From: Oikopleura dioica | Taxonomy: Eukaryota > Chordata > Appendicularia > Copelata > Oikopleuridae | Reading direction: 5' to 3' | NCBI GenBank assembly: GCA_907165135.1 | Contig: OU015567.1 | Span: forward strand, 11,537,001 to 11,601,000 | Length of the DNA stretch: 64,000 nt | Part shown: one piece after another, positions 36,276-49,142 of the stretch | How the letters are laid out: each line of letters opens with the position of its first letter | Numbering within the stretch: position 1 is the stretch's first letter | The notes under the pieces: generated by a model | Databases searched by the model: none | Told to the model about the DNA's origin: nothing | What the model saw: only the letters and a program-made list of their open reading frames with translations | Made by a program: the position numbers and the translations under genes

Positions 36276-39200
36276 TTAGTAGCTGTCGAAGCGTCGTCCG
36301 GAGAAGAGCGACATTCTTGGTTTGCATTGAGGGCCGCATCTAGAATGAGGATTTAGAAGCAATTCAGAGGTTTTGAAAGAAGATAATATTTTTTGAGAAT
36401 CAAGGGTACTTACACACAACGTTTGATGACCATGAGCTTCTTCTTAAACTTAACTCCATCGTCGCAGACAAACTGAATCTTCTTGACCTTGAATCCTTTG
36501 TACTTTTCGTTATTATCAGCGACGGGCTCCATATCGGGGCAGCAGTGGGTGCCGGGGCATTGCGGGCAGAAACGCATTTGATAAGGCTTCTTTGTTCGGC
36601 AGCCGGAGAAGGAGAGCGACTTCTTCGTGTCTCGGCTGGTTCGGACTTTGTTTTGCTTGATCTTGCAGATGGGGAGTTGTCGACGGCTTCGGGATCGAGG
36701 TCCACCGTAGGCGAACTTTCGGCGAGATTGGAGATTTCTATTGACATTTGTAAGGATTAATTGATATATTTTAGTGTTACCTTGTTCTTCGGCTCAAAGC
36801 TGCCTCTTCACTTTCGCAATTTCGAAGTTTGCAAAGCATAATTTGCTTCTCCATCACACACTCTTTGTTGTTATTCGAGAGACGGTCAGAAAATCCCCAA
36901 CCGCACGTTCTTGAGCAAGCAGACCACTTGGTTGTCTGAATCGTGCAGCTTTTGATGCCTTTCTCCGGGTCAGCTGGTCGCCACTCTCTAAAAATTGCGA
37001 TGATTTACGGTTTAGGAATGTTAATGAAAGTCTGGCCAAGTTGGGCCTAGTCCAACGTTGATTACTCCGAGTTTACGGCCGGGGACACGCGCCAGAATCT
37101 CTCAGACATCAATCACATGCCTAAATTCTTCAGTCCATAAAATTACTAAAAAGGCTCAACGAGGATATCTAGTAATGATTGTTCCAATATGACTCAAAAT
37201 TGAAATATGTGACACATAATCTCAGTATCAAAGAAATAATTGAAGGAGCAAGTGGCCAATTTCCGGAGTAAGAGCGGTTCTTGGCAGCCGATCATCGGCT
37301 ACCAGTCAAAATTGTTATGACGTAAAAGGGCTCTCCGCAATTCGAAAGGACTTACCTAACGGTATTTTCTGGTTTCTTCTGCATTCCAACATCGATGATG
37401 CCTTCTTGGATGCATTGCGGATCAGGTGATCGCTTATCTTTCGACTTTCGACAGCCCAAGGATCCATCCTCGAGACAGAAGCACTCCGTATCGCAACTTT
37501 GCCAGAAGCTTTGTCCAGTTTGAAGTGGCTGGCTGTAGTTGTCGACGTAACACTGTCTCGTTTGTAGAGCTATAATTCAGGTTAACCACTATCGTTATTA
37601 ATAGATTCGCTGTAAATAACAGCCCGTGATGTAATGAACGGGAACAGTATCAGAGGGCCGCATATTTAGAGTCTAATTTTTGCGGTTTTAATGTCAATTG
37701 AATTAAGATTCGGCGACCTTTAGGACTTCACACCAGCTGAAATAGACCCCGTGGATTCGAATGGACGCTAACCAATTTCGAAATAATTTTCTTTTGCTCA
37801 ACTACCAAGTAGCATTATTAGGACAAGCCCGGTCACTGGGGTGCCAAACTCTGATCTGATCAAAGGCAGGAGGCAATGAGAGCAGTTTCATGTGACGCCT
37901 GGCTGTCCGTGTGTGCCTAAGAAAGGCCAACAGCGGATACACAAGTAAACACGATACTGCAAAATGACGCTTAGGACAGTTTTAACTTACGTTTGCAAGT
38001 TCCTGAAGTGCAGTGCAGGCCAACAGAGCTGTCGCAGGGCTCAAGTGGGGAGCAGGTCTCGCCATTTTGACGACCACAGGTTAAACAGCAGTCGAGGGGT
38101 TCTGGAAGCCGGACAAGTCCGTAACCAGCTGGGCAAAATTCGGTTCGCTTCGCCCAATCTTCGTTGAGCTCTGTCAGGGAGAGGGAAGTCCCGCCGACCT
38201 CAGCACACTTTTTGACATCGCAGGAAAACGCTCCCTAAACATCGATCTTGAGTGATTTATAAAGATTTGATCGTTTTATGATGTTGCTTGTTTTCAGTAG
38301 CGACTGGGTGCAGAGCTGAGCATATATACTCAGTACAGATCCAATCGCTGTATTTATTGCTTTCTTTGTTTGTCATAACTTTTCAACTTTTTCTGGGCGG
38401 CTCTTGGTTATAAATTAATTTAATCATTTTATTTCCTGGAATTTGGCTTACTCAGCGGCGTTTTTATTGATAATCTGCGATTGCATAACCTTAAAGCTAG
38501 AATTTTGATGGATAGGAAGGGTCTGCTTGAAGAGAGGCTTTTTCGCACAATTAGAGCATCAAAATTGTGATAAATCTATTCAGAGTTCAGTGGAGTTTGG
38601 ACCGGTGAAATTAGGTTCGTCGTTGTAACTCTTATGTAATCAGGTCATTTTTCTAGCGCGGGAAAATCAGGGAGAAGGATATGAAATAACCACATGGGAA
38701 ATGGCACTTTGACTGGTGATGACAGACGCGTAATTTGATCAATAAGTTCAAAAATGTCGAACTTTGATAGTATCTATAGGAACTCTATCAGCGCCTGACC
38801 TATTTTCGCAAATACAAGCAGTGACGATTCCGAGCTTGTTCTTGAAGTGGTTCATTGACAAGAGGAAATTCGCCATCCTGAATGAACCATTTATCGAGCT
38901 TCAAATGCCTCTTGAACTGGTGGGCTCTATTCATCGCGAAATCAAGTCCACCTGCTTCTGATCCAAATTTACCCCTGTTCGGGCAGTTATTTTCTTTTTA
39001 TTCATCAATCCCCAGTACTACAAAGCCTTTTGGAGAATTGATTGGTTAAACAACGATTTCAACTTTGTTAGCCTTTATAAAACAAACACAAAGTAAAGGG
39101 ATTAAAAGTTGCGCTATTTGCTTTGCAAAAATATTATTTCAAGCAACGACCTCAATCACGAACGGACAAGCCCGCGAAAGAACCTGCCATACAAAGATGC

Positions 39201-39959
39201 ATTACGAAGAATACTTTGTAAATTACGAACTCACTGAATTTTTACAATTCTTATTTCAAGACTGTCTATTTTCAACCTTTTCTGGAATCTGTTCGTGAGA
39301 GGAAAATAATCAGAGGGATTTACGGCCCGCCAACATCGATTGAAACCGAGCAGTTCAACAGTTGAAATTAGGTTCTTCAAAGAGCTTGTTTTTGTGGAAT
39401 TTGGTGGAGGCGGAAGTGATGGGAGCGCCTCTGGTGCTGGTGCATGTGACATATTCTGAAAGGAATGTCCGAGCAACACCTACGTCACAAGCAGCAGCAC
39501 CAATGAGCAATTATGACCGTGCAGAAGGCATTTGCAACAGCTCACCTGTGTGGGCACACCTCAAAATCACCATTTTTCTAATTTTATTTTCCATGCACAA
39601 AAATGCACAATGCGCACTTTTCCGCGCTGTTTTGGGTTGATACGCGCTCGGTCACATGAAAATGAGAGGAGGAACTTCCGAAGCTAATGCTTGCTTTGAT
39701 CCTACATATTCGTAGATGTTTTTATGTTTGCTCTAGTTGGCGAAATAGGTTCGAACTCTTATCAGAGGTCGACTCTTGTTTTAGATGTAAAACAATCAAG
39801 GAGGTTTACATTTAGGTCCTTATTCTTGGTGATAACGCAATCTTCCGGAACTTTCCTTACTTTATTCTGATTATGTCTTATCTACTAATTCGTCTATAGA
39901 CATTTTTCAATAGAATAGGTACGCTCACTTACCGCTAATAGAAGAGAAAGTATCTTCAT
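36276..39959 (-). CDS. CCN: CCN-family matricellular protein (CTGF/CYR61/NOV-like), all four modules
   Basis: CCN proteins are secreted matrix regulators of adhesion and growth-factor signalling. ATG 39959 opens a short signal peptide, MKILSLLLAGAFS, split by a 1.7-kb intron. The next exon (about 37990-38236) is the IGFBP module, ending PLDCCLTCGRQNGETCSP. The VWC exon (about 37370-37570) has QSCDTECFCLEDGSLGC. The TSP1 exon (36790-37000) has TKWSACSRTCGWGFSDR. The CTCK cystine-knot exon (36410-36715) has KSLSFSGCRTKKPYQMRFCP, THCCPDM and VIKRCV, joining a last short exon with CGPQCKP and stop TAA 36276-36278. Module order and cysteine spacing fit the family. It cannot be matched to one vertebrate paralogue. 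Its introns are far longer than those of neighbouring genes. Confidence 0.92.
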
Positions 39960-42900
39960 TGTCGATTTTGAATCGGTATTTTTGGCGTTTCTTTTTGTAT
40001 GTTGTCTTGTTTCTTTTCGTGATCTCTTAGAAGTTGTCTTTCAAACTCGGCAGAAACCGTCAAATCTATTTTTCAAGTTGAAAAATGGTCAATTTGTGAT
40101 AATTTCAGTTTTTCAGTAATCTGGTAGAAATCTTTTGGTATAAATGCCTGTTGCTCTCTATGTATGCTTTCAGAGTGGACTCTCGCGCTCTCTATCTCTT
40201 CGATGGAGCTCGAGGGCAGGCTCGGGCGAAGAGAGCTCCACAGTTTTTTTTTTCGTCGTGAAATTCGCGAGCCAACTGAGCACAGGCCAAGTCTGGGATT
40301 TTTCAATAACTAGGCTACTCTGTCACTTTACTGTTTTCGTTCGCTTTTGTATCAGGATCAAACGATAGCGTTCAATCGAAAATGAGAATTATCGTTAATC
40401 TTGTCGCGTTATTCTGCTCAAAGAAAATTAGTTCCCTTTATGAGAGTGTCTGATTTTTAACTGTGATAAAAGATAAAATATAGAATTTGAAGAAGCTCAA
40501 AATATCTGCACAAGCCTTCTATCTTCAACTGCAGAAGCCGTCTGCGCGACAAACTGACGATAACGAACTTGATACGAGACTTGAAGACTGATTTGTTACC
40601 ATGCGCGCTGGGCTATTGACAACCAAAGCACCACTCCGGTCTCACAAATGCAGCTGCATAATTATGAAACGAACATTTTTCCCGTGGAACAGAGTGATAC
40701 CTTGATCCACAAAGGGAAATCAAATTGTGGGAACCAATTGCATATTTGAGCGACCTTTGGTTCCTGATATAAATTCAATTGACAGCCATTTAGCTCAATC
40801 TTAGGCTATTATGAAGGTTTGTCTGTAAGAAAAATACCTCTAGAATATTCTATTCAGAACAAGAAGTTTTTCTAAGGGACGTTAATTCTACAAGGTTTGC
40901 GAAAAAAGTAGCTGATCATGTTTTATCGAGCGGATATAGACCTCCGAATGTAACAATGATGTCTTCTTTCCTGAGAAAACACCGCGTATTCCCATTTACA
41001 ACTTGTTTTTAAAAGGCCAAGTGCTAAACTTCTCTGGCTACTTCCTGTGTTTCTGACGTCACAAGAACTCTGGCTAGAGTACCTTTTGCTTCAGAATATT
41101 ATCACTTCCCAAAGTTAACTGCAGAAGCAATAAACGCCGCTTCAAAAATATGCTCAACTCAGATTTGCATCAATTTGAATCGCCGGGAATAGAAATAATT
41201 AACCCTCATTTTATTCAAAACAATAAAAATCGCTATCAAAGCGTTAAATCTTAAGGATACGTTTACAGCATTTCCGGGAGGAAGCTCTGTTTATTATGAA
41301 CCGGCAAATAAAGTAATTAAAAAATAATAAGTAAAAAATAAGTTATATTGTTTTGACTTAATACATTAAATTCTGCCTAAATTACATAACAGAGATTTTG
41401 CTTTAGAATAAATTTGACTTGCTGGACTCGAAATGCGGAAATTACGACATCAGTGATTTACGATATCGCCGATATACTAGAGGAGAAAATCTTAACCCAG
41501 GGTTAATCTGTTCAAATAGAGATCTGTAAACCGCGAACAAGGGTTCCCTCATTACCTCATAATTACGGCTTCTAGCGCTAGTTAGGCTAGCCTCATGTGA
41601 CCCCTGTGTTCGTCAAAGAAAGTCAGCAACTAACTTTGTTGTGCACTCGGCTGAACTAGCCACGGTTTAAAAGATTTAAACCAAAACCGCCCCACGACAC
41701 GAGTTGCCGGCAAAACAGAACAGATTTGTTTTACAAAATGTTAACGCGTGAAAATAATTTCTTTAAACTTTGGCGGAGTTTTCTAACTTTGCTGCGTGAA
41801 AGTTTTTTTTTGAGAATTTTTCGAAGAATTTGCAGGGCAATGTCTGGCCGCAGAGTTTTAGCACTGGGATAAGCGGAAATCTCGGTCGAGGGCTCTTGGA
41901 AAGCTCTAATTGTTTGCGATTTCAGACTCAATGGAGGAACTTTTTCATTTAATTCGAACAAAACGTTTTAGATCCAGGAAAAGTATTCCCTCCCACAGCT
42001 TGTTTTCAAGTAAAAAAATTTGTTTCATGAACAATTAACAGTCGTTTCTTCTGAAAATTCTAGCAATTCGGGGTCATGCGAGAGCTCATTATATTTCCAG
42101 CGCCATTATTATGACAATTGTGGCTTTACAAAACCGTTTCGCGAGGCAACGCGTCAACGGGTTATCCTCTTACTTCTGTATTATTCCATAGAAAACAGAA
42201 AGAGAGAGAGACCTTCAAACTCAAAAATTCTCGCAGGGGGAAACGATCGATCCTTGATTATCAAAAAAGACGACCTTGACGGTTGTCAAAATAATTCCCA
42301 AAAATTGAGCGTCGAACGTCTACGCTCAAGGCTCTCGTCGACCTTTGACTGTGCTGAGAGCATCACCTGTCCCAGAGGCTTCCCTGGCGTCTCCGAACAA
42401 ACGCCCTTGTCGCTGATTGTCAGTTTTGAGTCACCAATTCCACTCGAAGGAGAAAAGGGAAAATTTCGATGACAAGCAAGGCTTGTCAAGCTCAAGATTC
42501 TTCGTCAAAATTGAGTGAACTTTCTATTAATTATATTGATCTTCTCTTCACAAGTAGTTGCAGATGTGAGTCAAAGTTTTCACTCGTAAGAAGAATGGGA
42601 AAATTTCGAGGGCCCCAAAAATAATGAAAGTTATGCAGTATAACTGCTTAAATTCGATCTTTTATGGTTTTCGGACTCAGTCAATGGTTCATTTAAATCA
42701 GAAGTATGAAGCTCCAAGTACTTGAATTGTTTATTTAGGTGTTTAAAGCTCGTAGCAACAGTACTGTCGAATGTCTCCCTTTACCATGGCGCTTTTGATC
42801 TGATGGCGTCTTCTGACTTCTCATCCGTCCGGGTGCCCCTCCGGTCTCCCAAAATCTCCGATCGCTCGACAGCAACAATAAATAAACACTGGCATGCCTT

Positions 42901-45900
42901 CCTTATTCGCTTGACCGGGAAATCCAGATCAAATACATCAAACAAAAAAGCTCTTATATTTGCCTTTGAAGGTTTTTTTTAAGTTATGTTTCTTCCTTGA
43001 TTTTCATTGATGCAACCCTATTTGCTAGAAGCAACAAATTTCCAAATCCGAAAAACTTTTGACAAAGCACTTATTTGATATAAAAGTCGTCATCAAATTT
43101 GCGCAGGTGGAGGATAAACACCATAAATCTAAAACTTTGGGGCGTATATAAAATAGAAATGAAAATGAAACTCTCGTGACCGTGCGTAACATCTGCAGTT
43201 TCAAATAAAATTGAATGATGAGAGAACAATCTTTTGCCAGGAGTCTAACAGAAAATCCTCCAAATGAAGCCTCGCGAATATTTGGCAGGCCATAAAAGTC
43301 CTTCCTTGTAGATTCAGAGGATTGATTTGTTGGTGATAAGTCGATGAAGTCTACTTGTATTTGCGCAAGAATTCGTCTGCTTCTGAAAACTGGATCAGAT
43401 CGTAGTTAATCTATCTTTTGTTGTTTTCGCTGCAAAATTACGTATCTGAGCCGGCAATAAATTTGGACAACGGCAATTTTCGCTATAAGCAGTTGATCTT
43501 TTTCATCTCGCTTGATTTAGCGGATATGTTGATTTTTATAGCGGAAAGATGAAATATGTAATTTACGATTAACAGGCTTGCTTTATTGAGTGACGTGAGT
43601 GCTCTATGCGCAGGTGCATCCAACCCAGAACAATATCACACTCTCCAAAAGAGGCACTCTTCAACTTCAAAGAAATTATTTTATCAAATTCAAGTATATT
43701 TTATTATTCCATGTTGGCACCATTCTGATTTGCTTTCCGACTCCTTTATGGAGGGTAAATGAAAAGATAAGATAGTAAGGATGACCATTTTTTAACGGCT
43801 CTGTACCTTTAAAAATAGTATAAAACAGCTTGTGATGGTCAAGGAAAATAGCAATGAAAATTCAGTAGCCGAATATCGTAAAAGCTAAAATGCTGCGCAA
43901 ATCCCAACGCTGTAAAGAAACATTGTCGCGAAAGTGTTTTTGCTCGCTTCATAAACTTGAAAAGAAGCATTGTTCGCTAAGAATAAAATGGATTGAGTGA
44001 TAGTTGCACAATTTTATGATAATTTTGCGGCTGTCTCGTAATGATCTATTAGGTCAGCCTTGGACCTTGAGTTTGAACTCGATCGAGGAGGTGACCTTTC
44101 TGGTCTTCGGGCGAAAATGAAAATGGAGTTTCAGTATATTCACGCTTTAGTTGAGAAAAACTGCTAAGTAAACAAGCCGGGAGAACGAGTCAAGGGCAAG
44201 GTTAAAATAACTTTCCTAGTCATTGGTACTGTAGTGTTTTGCCGAACATCGCCAGATAAAAATAAACCTAGATTAACCTAGCGACTAGAATTCTAGTTTT
44301 ACTCTTGACGTCTTATCTTATCTTTTCTTCTACAGATGGTACCGTGCTACCGGTAGCTTATTACGTCTTCAATTTCTCCTAGGAGATAACTTGCCTTACG
44401 ATAATTAAAGATCTAAGAGCTGCTGAAGGAGCTTATTTCCGCCAAATATCAAATATAATCAGATCAGGAAGAGAAGTATTAACAACTTCATTAAAATCCT
44501 TGTAGATTTACGGCTGTTCTTGACACTCAGGTGGGCGTTTTTTTTTCGTAATTTCGAAAACAACGTAAGCTTCTTCATTTATGCCTAGGTATCAATTTAG
44601 AACCCCTTGAAAATCTTCGAGCACAAAAAACTTCCGGACAAACAAAAGCCAACTCTCTTGAATTCAACTCAATTTCCGCAAATTACCGAACTTCAGAGAA
44701 ACATGCCACGTGATCGAGTCAGCCCATTGTTGTCGAGCTCGATATGTATTTTTGAAATAGAAGCAGGTGAGGCAATAAATCTGTATTTTGCGGATAAAGC
44801 AAGCATCAATCAAAGAGCGATTGGGAATTGACATTGGATGACCACGAGGCTGCCCGTGCGGCGCTCAGTATCGGGATTTATTTCGCTCAGCAGTCTTATA
44901 CAGGGCCTCTACTGTCGATCGAAAAGCACTGTACCCAACACGATCGGGTGAATTCCTCGAGATGCTAGAACAGTCTTCCATGCTATCAATATTAAAATTT
45001 CTTTAACGCAAATTCTTTGCGACAAAGAGTCAAAATTTAGTGACTTATATAAGTCTGTAAATAATTTATTTCTTCGCGGGTCATTAAATTTCGTATATTC
45101 AATTGTTGTCAGCATGTTTGATTAGAAGAAAGTGAACATCATAAGACAAAGTAGCATTCTAGCTGGTGATTTTTTAAACAAAAGGTAAAGACAGTGAAGC
45201 CTGGAGTTGATCCAGGATTTCTGTCGCAATGAGGAGTGTTAGCCACATTTGAGTGAAGGCTGTTCTGTGGGCACGTGATTAGAAAACATAACCGGAAAGC
45301 GATCCACTGAGTGACATACTTGAAGTTACTAGAACGAACTGGAAAAAAAAGCTTCTCAATCCCAGCTGAATCAGGCTTCGACCACGGTGGGCTTGCCAGA
45401 TGGAAATATTTATGGCGACAACATTAGCTTTTATCGTTTTGTTGAAAGTTCATGCGATATCATTTACGGGACCGATGCGCCAGTAAGTTTGAATTGTGAT
45501 TCGATACCTTCGATTAATAGGACTCCTCGTTTCAAGCGCTGATTGAGAAGATCAGCAGTTTACTTTCGAGTAAATCAAAGACTCGTTATTCAGGAATTTA
45601 GGGTGGAGACGTAGACTTGAGTATAAATCGCCCAGATGCGTCAAATGAGACGTGAAATTGTTGTCTCGATTGTACTGATGACTCTATTTCTTCCTTCATC
45701 GGAAGTGGATAATTTTGCTGGAATTTGAGGAGTATTCGTGTTTAGCAAGCAGATTCCTCGGTAATGAGCTCATTTGATTATCCTCTGCTTTGAAAGACTT
45801 GATGTTGAAATTCTGTAGATTCAGAGTACCAATGAAGAAGATCAGAATGACTTAGTTTTAGTGATGCCGCATCACTGATGCGTACATTAGATAGAGGATG

Positions 45901-47627
45901 AAGAAGCAACGCGTGAACAAAGATCAATACGGTACCATCTATTTTATGAATGATTATGTTACAGACTAAATTTAACGAAGTTGTCCTTCAATAAATCATT
46001 CAAATTTATTGACGAGATTTGATTCAGAGTCTGCCCAGCTGAATCCACTGAAAGCGAGCTGCGGGTATTTACCGTACTTATAGTGGACAAAAGAAAAATG
46101 TGGCTGACAAAAGAGGCGTCTTGCTAGTATGGCCGTGTTTTTAGAAGTGATATTTGTCAGGAATCGCTCAGGAAACTCATTTTTCTAAGCGAAACAATGG
46201 CAAGCATTCGTGAGGTCACCCATTCTGCGGGATCGCCGCCGACTGAGACGACAAACATACAGCATAATGTAAGTGCTACACATGGTGATCTCCAAATACT
46301 AAACTGTTGTGACGTTGGCTCAGCGGTTACCATGAATGGACGCCAAAGTAGCATCACCGTATTATTATTTTATAGTGAACTTTGAAGAGATAAGGAACAA
46401 CTTCGAATACCAATCGTTCCTTTGTGACAGGTTCCAATATTTCACTACAGTTGTGAACTTAATTAAACGTCTTTGAAGATTCAATCTAGGAGAGTGATAG
46501 TCCTCCCAGAAATTATCAAGTGCGTCTTTTTCGCTTTCGTATCACATGCCATCATGTACCTCGCAAATTGAATTCTATTTCTGAATATTGCTAATGACCC
46601 GAGCTGTCAACAAGCCCGGTCAGGAGGGTTGAAATGGCCACTTTTCGCTGAACTTGCGCGTTCCTCTCATTTTTTCTTTTTGATAATTATGTCCAGAATT
46701 TACCTTGTTCCCTTCAATTAGCTCTTTAGAGATTTCCCGACAATGACTAGGGCTGAGTATGCTCTCCAAGTTAAAAGTCTATCAATCAAGTACTTTACAA
46801 ACACTTCTCGAAATCTTCTCCTGAAGCTGATCTGTATTATCGACTAGTATTTGTTTTCCTTTATGTCTCCCGAATTACCCACTCGATCAAAGATTCAAGA
46901 AAAATGAAAATTTAACTTATAAAAAGGCTGAAAGCAAGCTAAAAATTAAAAAGTTCAACTGGTACTTGTGAATAGTTTTCGGAAACTGGCGACTCGGGTG
47001 GCTATTTATCATCATTAAGACCACATCAGCAGACGGTCAAACCACGTTTTCTTTCGGATAGTCACCATTTCAAAGAGTCACTGCGATCATTATTATCGGC
47101 GAAAACGTAACGCCAAGAACCTGCTCCATAAAAATCAAGGAAGAGAAAACAAATGAGTATTGCCCTGCTCAATCAAATGCAGCCTAGTACCGCGAAACAT
47201 TTTTATTTGATTACGAAGAAAAAAATTGATCACGTGGCAAACCGACTCAGAATTCGCAAGCTGAAGAAAATATCCTGTTTTAGAGTCGGACAGGCGAGTT
47301 CTACCTAGAAACAAAGGCACTCTGGCTGCTCAACACAGCCGGCTAGGCGGCGACGCGAAGTCACCTTTGATCTCAAAATCGAAAAAGCACCTTAGATGAC
47401 ACTTTTAGCAGAGTAAAATTTGTCGATATCGAGCGTCTTCCTGGCGGCCGCATTATTACAGGAGCTTCCTTCCTCCGCCAACGATACAACAGTTTGTACT
47501 GTGCTACGTAAACGTCTTAATAGATACCCTTACGTATCGGGCGTTCTGACGCCAGGAAGAATTTCTAGTTGCTTGACGATCATTCAAAACGAAAGGACAG
47601 ATATTCTTGTTTATTATTGAACAAAAA
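39960..47627. other. 7.7-kb gene-poor interval upstream of the CCN gene
   Basis: I find no convincing gene. Open frames are short and show no domain. Immediately upstream of CCN, 40144-40260 has a GA/CT-rich patch with an inverted repeat (TGGAGCTC and GAGCTCCA, about 40204-40240). At 47437-47446 and 47550-47559 a 10-base inverted repeat (CTTCCTGGCG) brackets a locally GC-richer stretch. In a genome otherwise this compact, the interval is a candidate regulatory landscape for the developmental gene CCN; that is inference. Confidence 0.5.
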
Positions 47628-48109
47628 TTAAATTCGGAAGTTTCGCTTCTTCACAAGGTAATCGCTCATGGCGCCAGCATCGTCACCGAACGGGGATGAC
47701 ATGTAGTTCTGAAATTTTTTATCAGAAATGCCTTGTATTTAATTTATATGATAATACTTTATATAATATTTAAATACAATTCTATAATATGCCAAGGATT
47801 TAGGTGAAAAGAATCTTCCAATCAAGAGCAGAGTTTCTGGGTGCTTTCCCTATTCATGAGGTTATCAAAAATACTACCTGTTATACTTCCTTAATTTTTC
47901 TGTATTATAAATATAAAACTGTATTTATAATTTACTTTGAAGACGTTGAATCGGCGGACCAGTCGGTCGGCGGAAACAGAAAGAAGCAGTGACTGAAAGG
48001 GTTCAAAAAAAGAAGCTCATTTTTTCATTGAGTTTGCCTTGCCGTAGAAATAAGCGTGTTTTAAAACTCGTTGCTCAGAACTGATTATTTCTTCGGCAGG
48101 GCACACTCC
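47628..48109 (-). CDS. Orphan 3' exons of an unidentified gene
   Basis: I do not recognise the product. Three minus-strand segments join in phase 0: 48068-48109 (14 codons), 47936-47992 (19 codons) and 47628-47708 (27 codons including TAA). Acceptors are TTTTTAG, CCTTTCAG and AAATTTCAG, and donors are GTTTTA and GTAAAT. The last two exons give VRRFNVFK joined to NYMSSPFGDDAGAM, and the protein ends VKKRNFRI. An AATAAA signal lies about 13 bases after the stop, which supports a true 3' end. No first exon or start codon was found upstream; that side is occupied by an inverted minisatellite. It may be the remnant of a gene, or its upstream exons may be too short to spot. Confidence 0.38.
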
Positions 48110-48554
48110 CTAAAAATAGAATTTTAAACCCCAAACGCGAAAACCCAAGAAGCAAGTTCATTCTTTTTTATTCTTTAAAAAATGACAGTCAATATCGTTT
48201 TTGAAGAAATGTCTTCTGTTGGACGGTTTTTATACAAGCTGCTATTAGCACCTGCTACTTAAAGTGGCACGGGCAAAATTATTCCGTAAAGTGGCATAAT
48301 GAAAAAGAACTTTGATCAAAAATTAAAAAGCTAAAGATGGTTCTCTGGGAGATCCAGAACTTCTATGTCGATTTGAAGATAACAGATAAAAATAAGTCTC
48401 TTTACTTTAAGTAAACAACGTCATCTTAATTTGCATAAAAATAGAATTACTTGGGACAATGAATTAAATTGCATCATTTTAAATTTATGTTTCTTTTAAA
48501 ATCTGAGTTGAGCATAATTGCTTCGCTCTAAGAGGATCTTCTTTGAGAGGGTTG

Positions 48555-48738
48555 ACCAGGTTCGTGAAGACTAGGTTCGTGGGACTAGGTTCGTGGGACT
48601 ATGTTCGTGGGACTATGTTCGTGGGACTAGGTTCGTGAAGACTAGGTTCGTGGGACCAGGTTCGTGGGACTATGTACGTTGGACTATGTTCGTGGGACTA
48701 TGTTCGTGGGACTAGGTTCGTGAAGACTAGGTTCGTGG
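48555..48738 (+). repeat. Minisatellite, about 14-base unit
   Basis: About 13 copies of a unit such as ACTAGGTTCGTGGG, with variants ending GTGAAG or reading ATGTTCGTGGG, lie head to tail. The unit recurs in inverted orientation at 48808-49073. Confidence 0.9.
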
Positions 48739-48807
48739 AATTTGCATTTTTATATGTTTATTTTATTATTTTGTTTGTTAGGACTCAACATTTTGGTTGT
48801 TCAAAAA

Positions 48808-49073
48808 CCCACGAACCTAGTCCCACGAACCCTTTCCTTGTTAAATATTTACCATTTAAAAACCCACGAACCTACTCCCACGAACCTAGTCATCAACCCA
48901 TTTCCTTTACTGTCCTAAAATTTTTACCATTTAAAAACTCACGAATCTAGTCACACAAACCTAGTCATCAACCCATTTCCCTTACTGCCCTAAAATATAG
49001 CCCGATTTCAATACTCTGGCAGAACCCACCACGAACCTAGTCCCACGAACCAAGTCCTCACGAACTTAGTCGT
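48808..49073 (-). repeat. Inverted, interspersed copies of the same minisatellite
   Basis: Reverse-complement units (CCCACGAACCTAGTCC and variants) alternate with a spacer of about 90 bases containing CATCAACCCATTTCC, CCTAAAAT and TTACCATTTAAAAA. That larger unit is itself repeated two to three times. Together with 48555-48738 the region could fold into a long imperfect hairpin. Confidence 0.85.
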
Positions 49074-49142
49074 CATTCCCTCTTCTTTAGGAGATAATTA
49101 ATTCTGAAGTTCATGGTATGATTGAAATCCATGAATAGTAAC

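Noticed and set aside
39748-39775. GGTTCGAACTC resembling a tRNA T-loop
   Set aside because: No flanking stem pairing, anticodon arm or acceptor stem could be built around it.
44346-44357. 12-base perfect palindrome GCTACCGGTAGC, similar to the SNX4 intron hairpin
   Set aside because: Short palindromes are expected by chance in 64 kb and nothing links it to a gene.
46157-46385. Open frames on both strands near 46.2 kb in locally GC-richer DNA
   Set aside because: No family resemblance and no neighbouring exons; could be a fragment but unsupported.
48555-49073. Repeat cluster considered as a CRISPR array
   Set aside because: Units are about 14 bases, mostly without spacers and in both orientations, in eukaryotic DNA.
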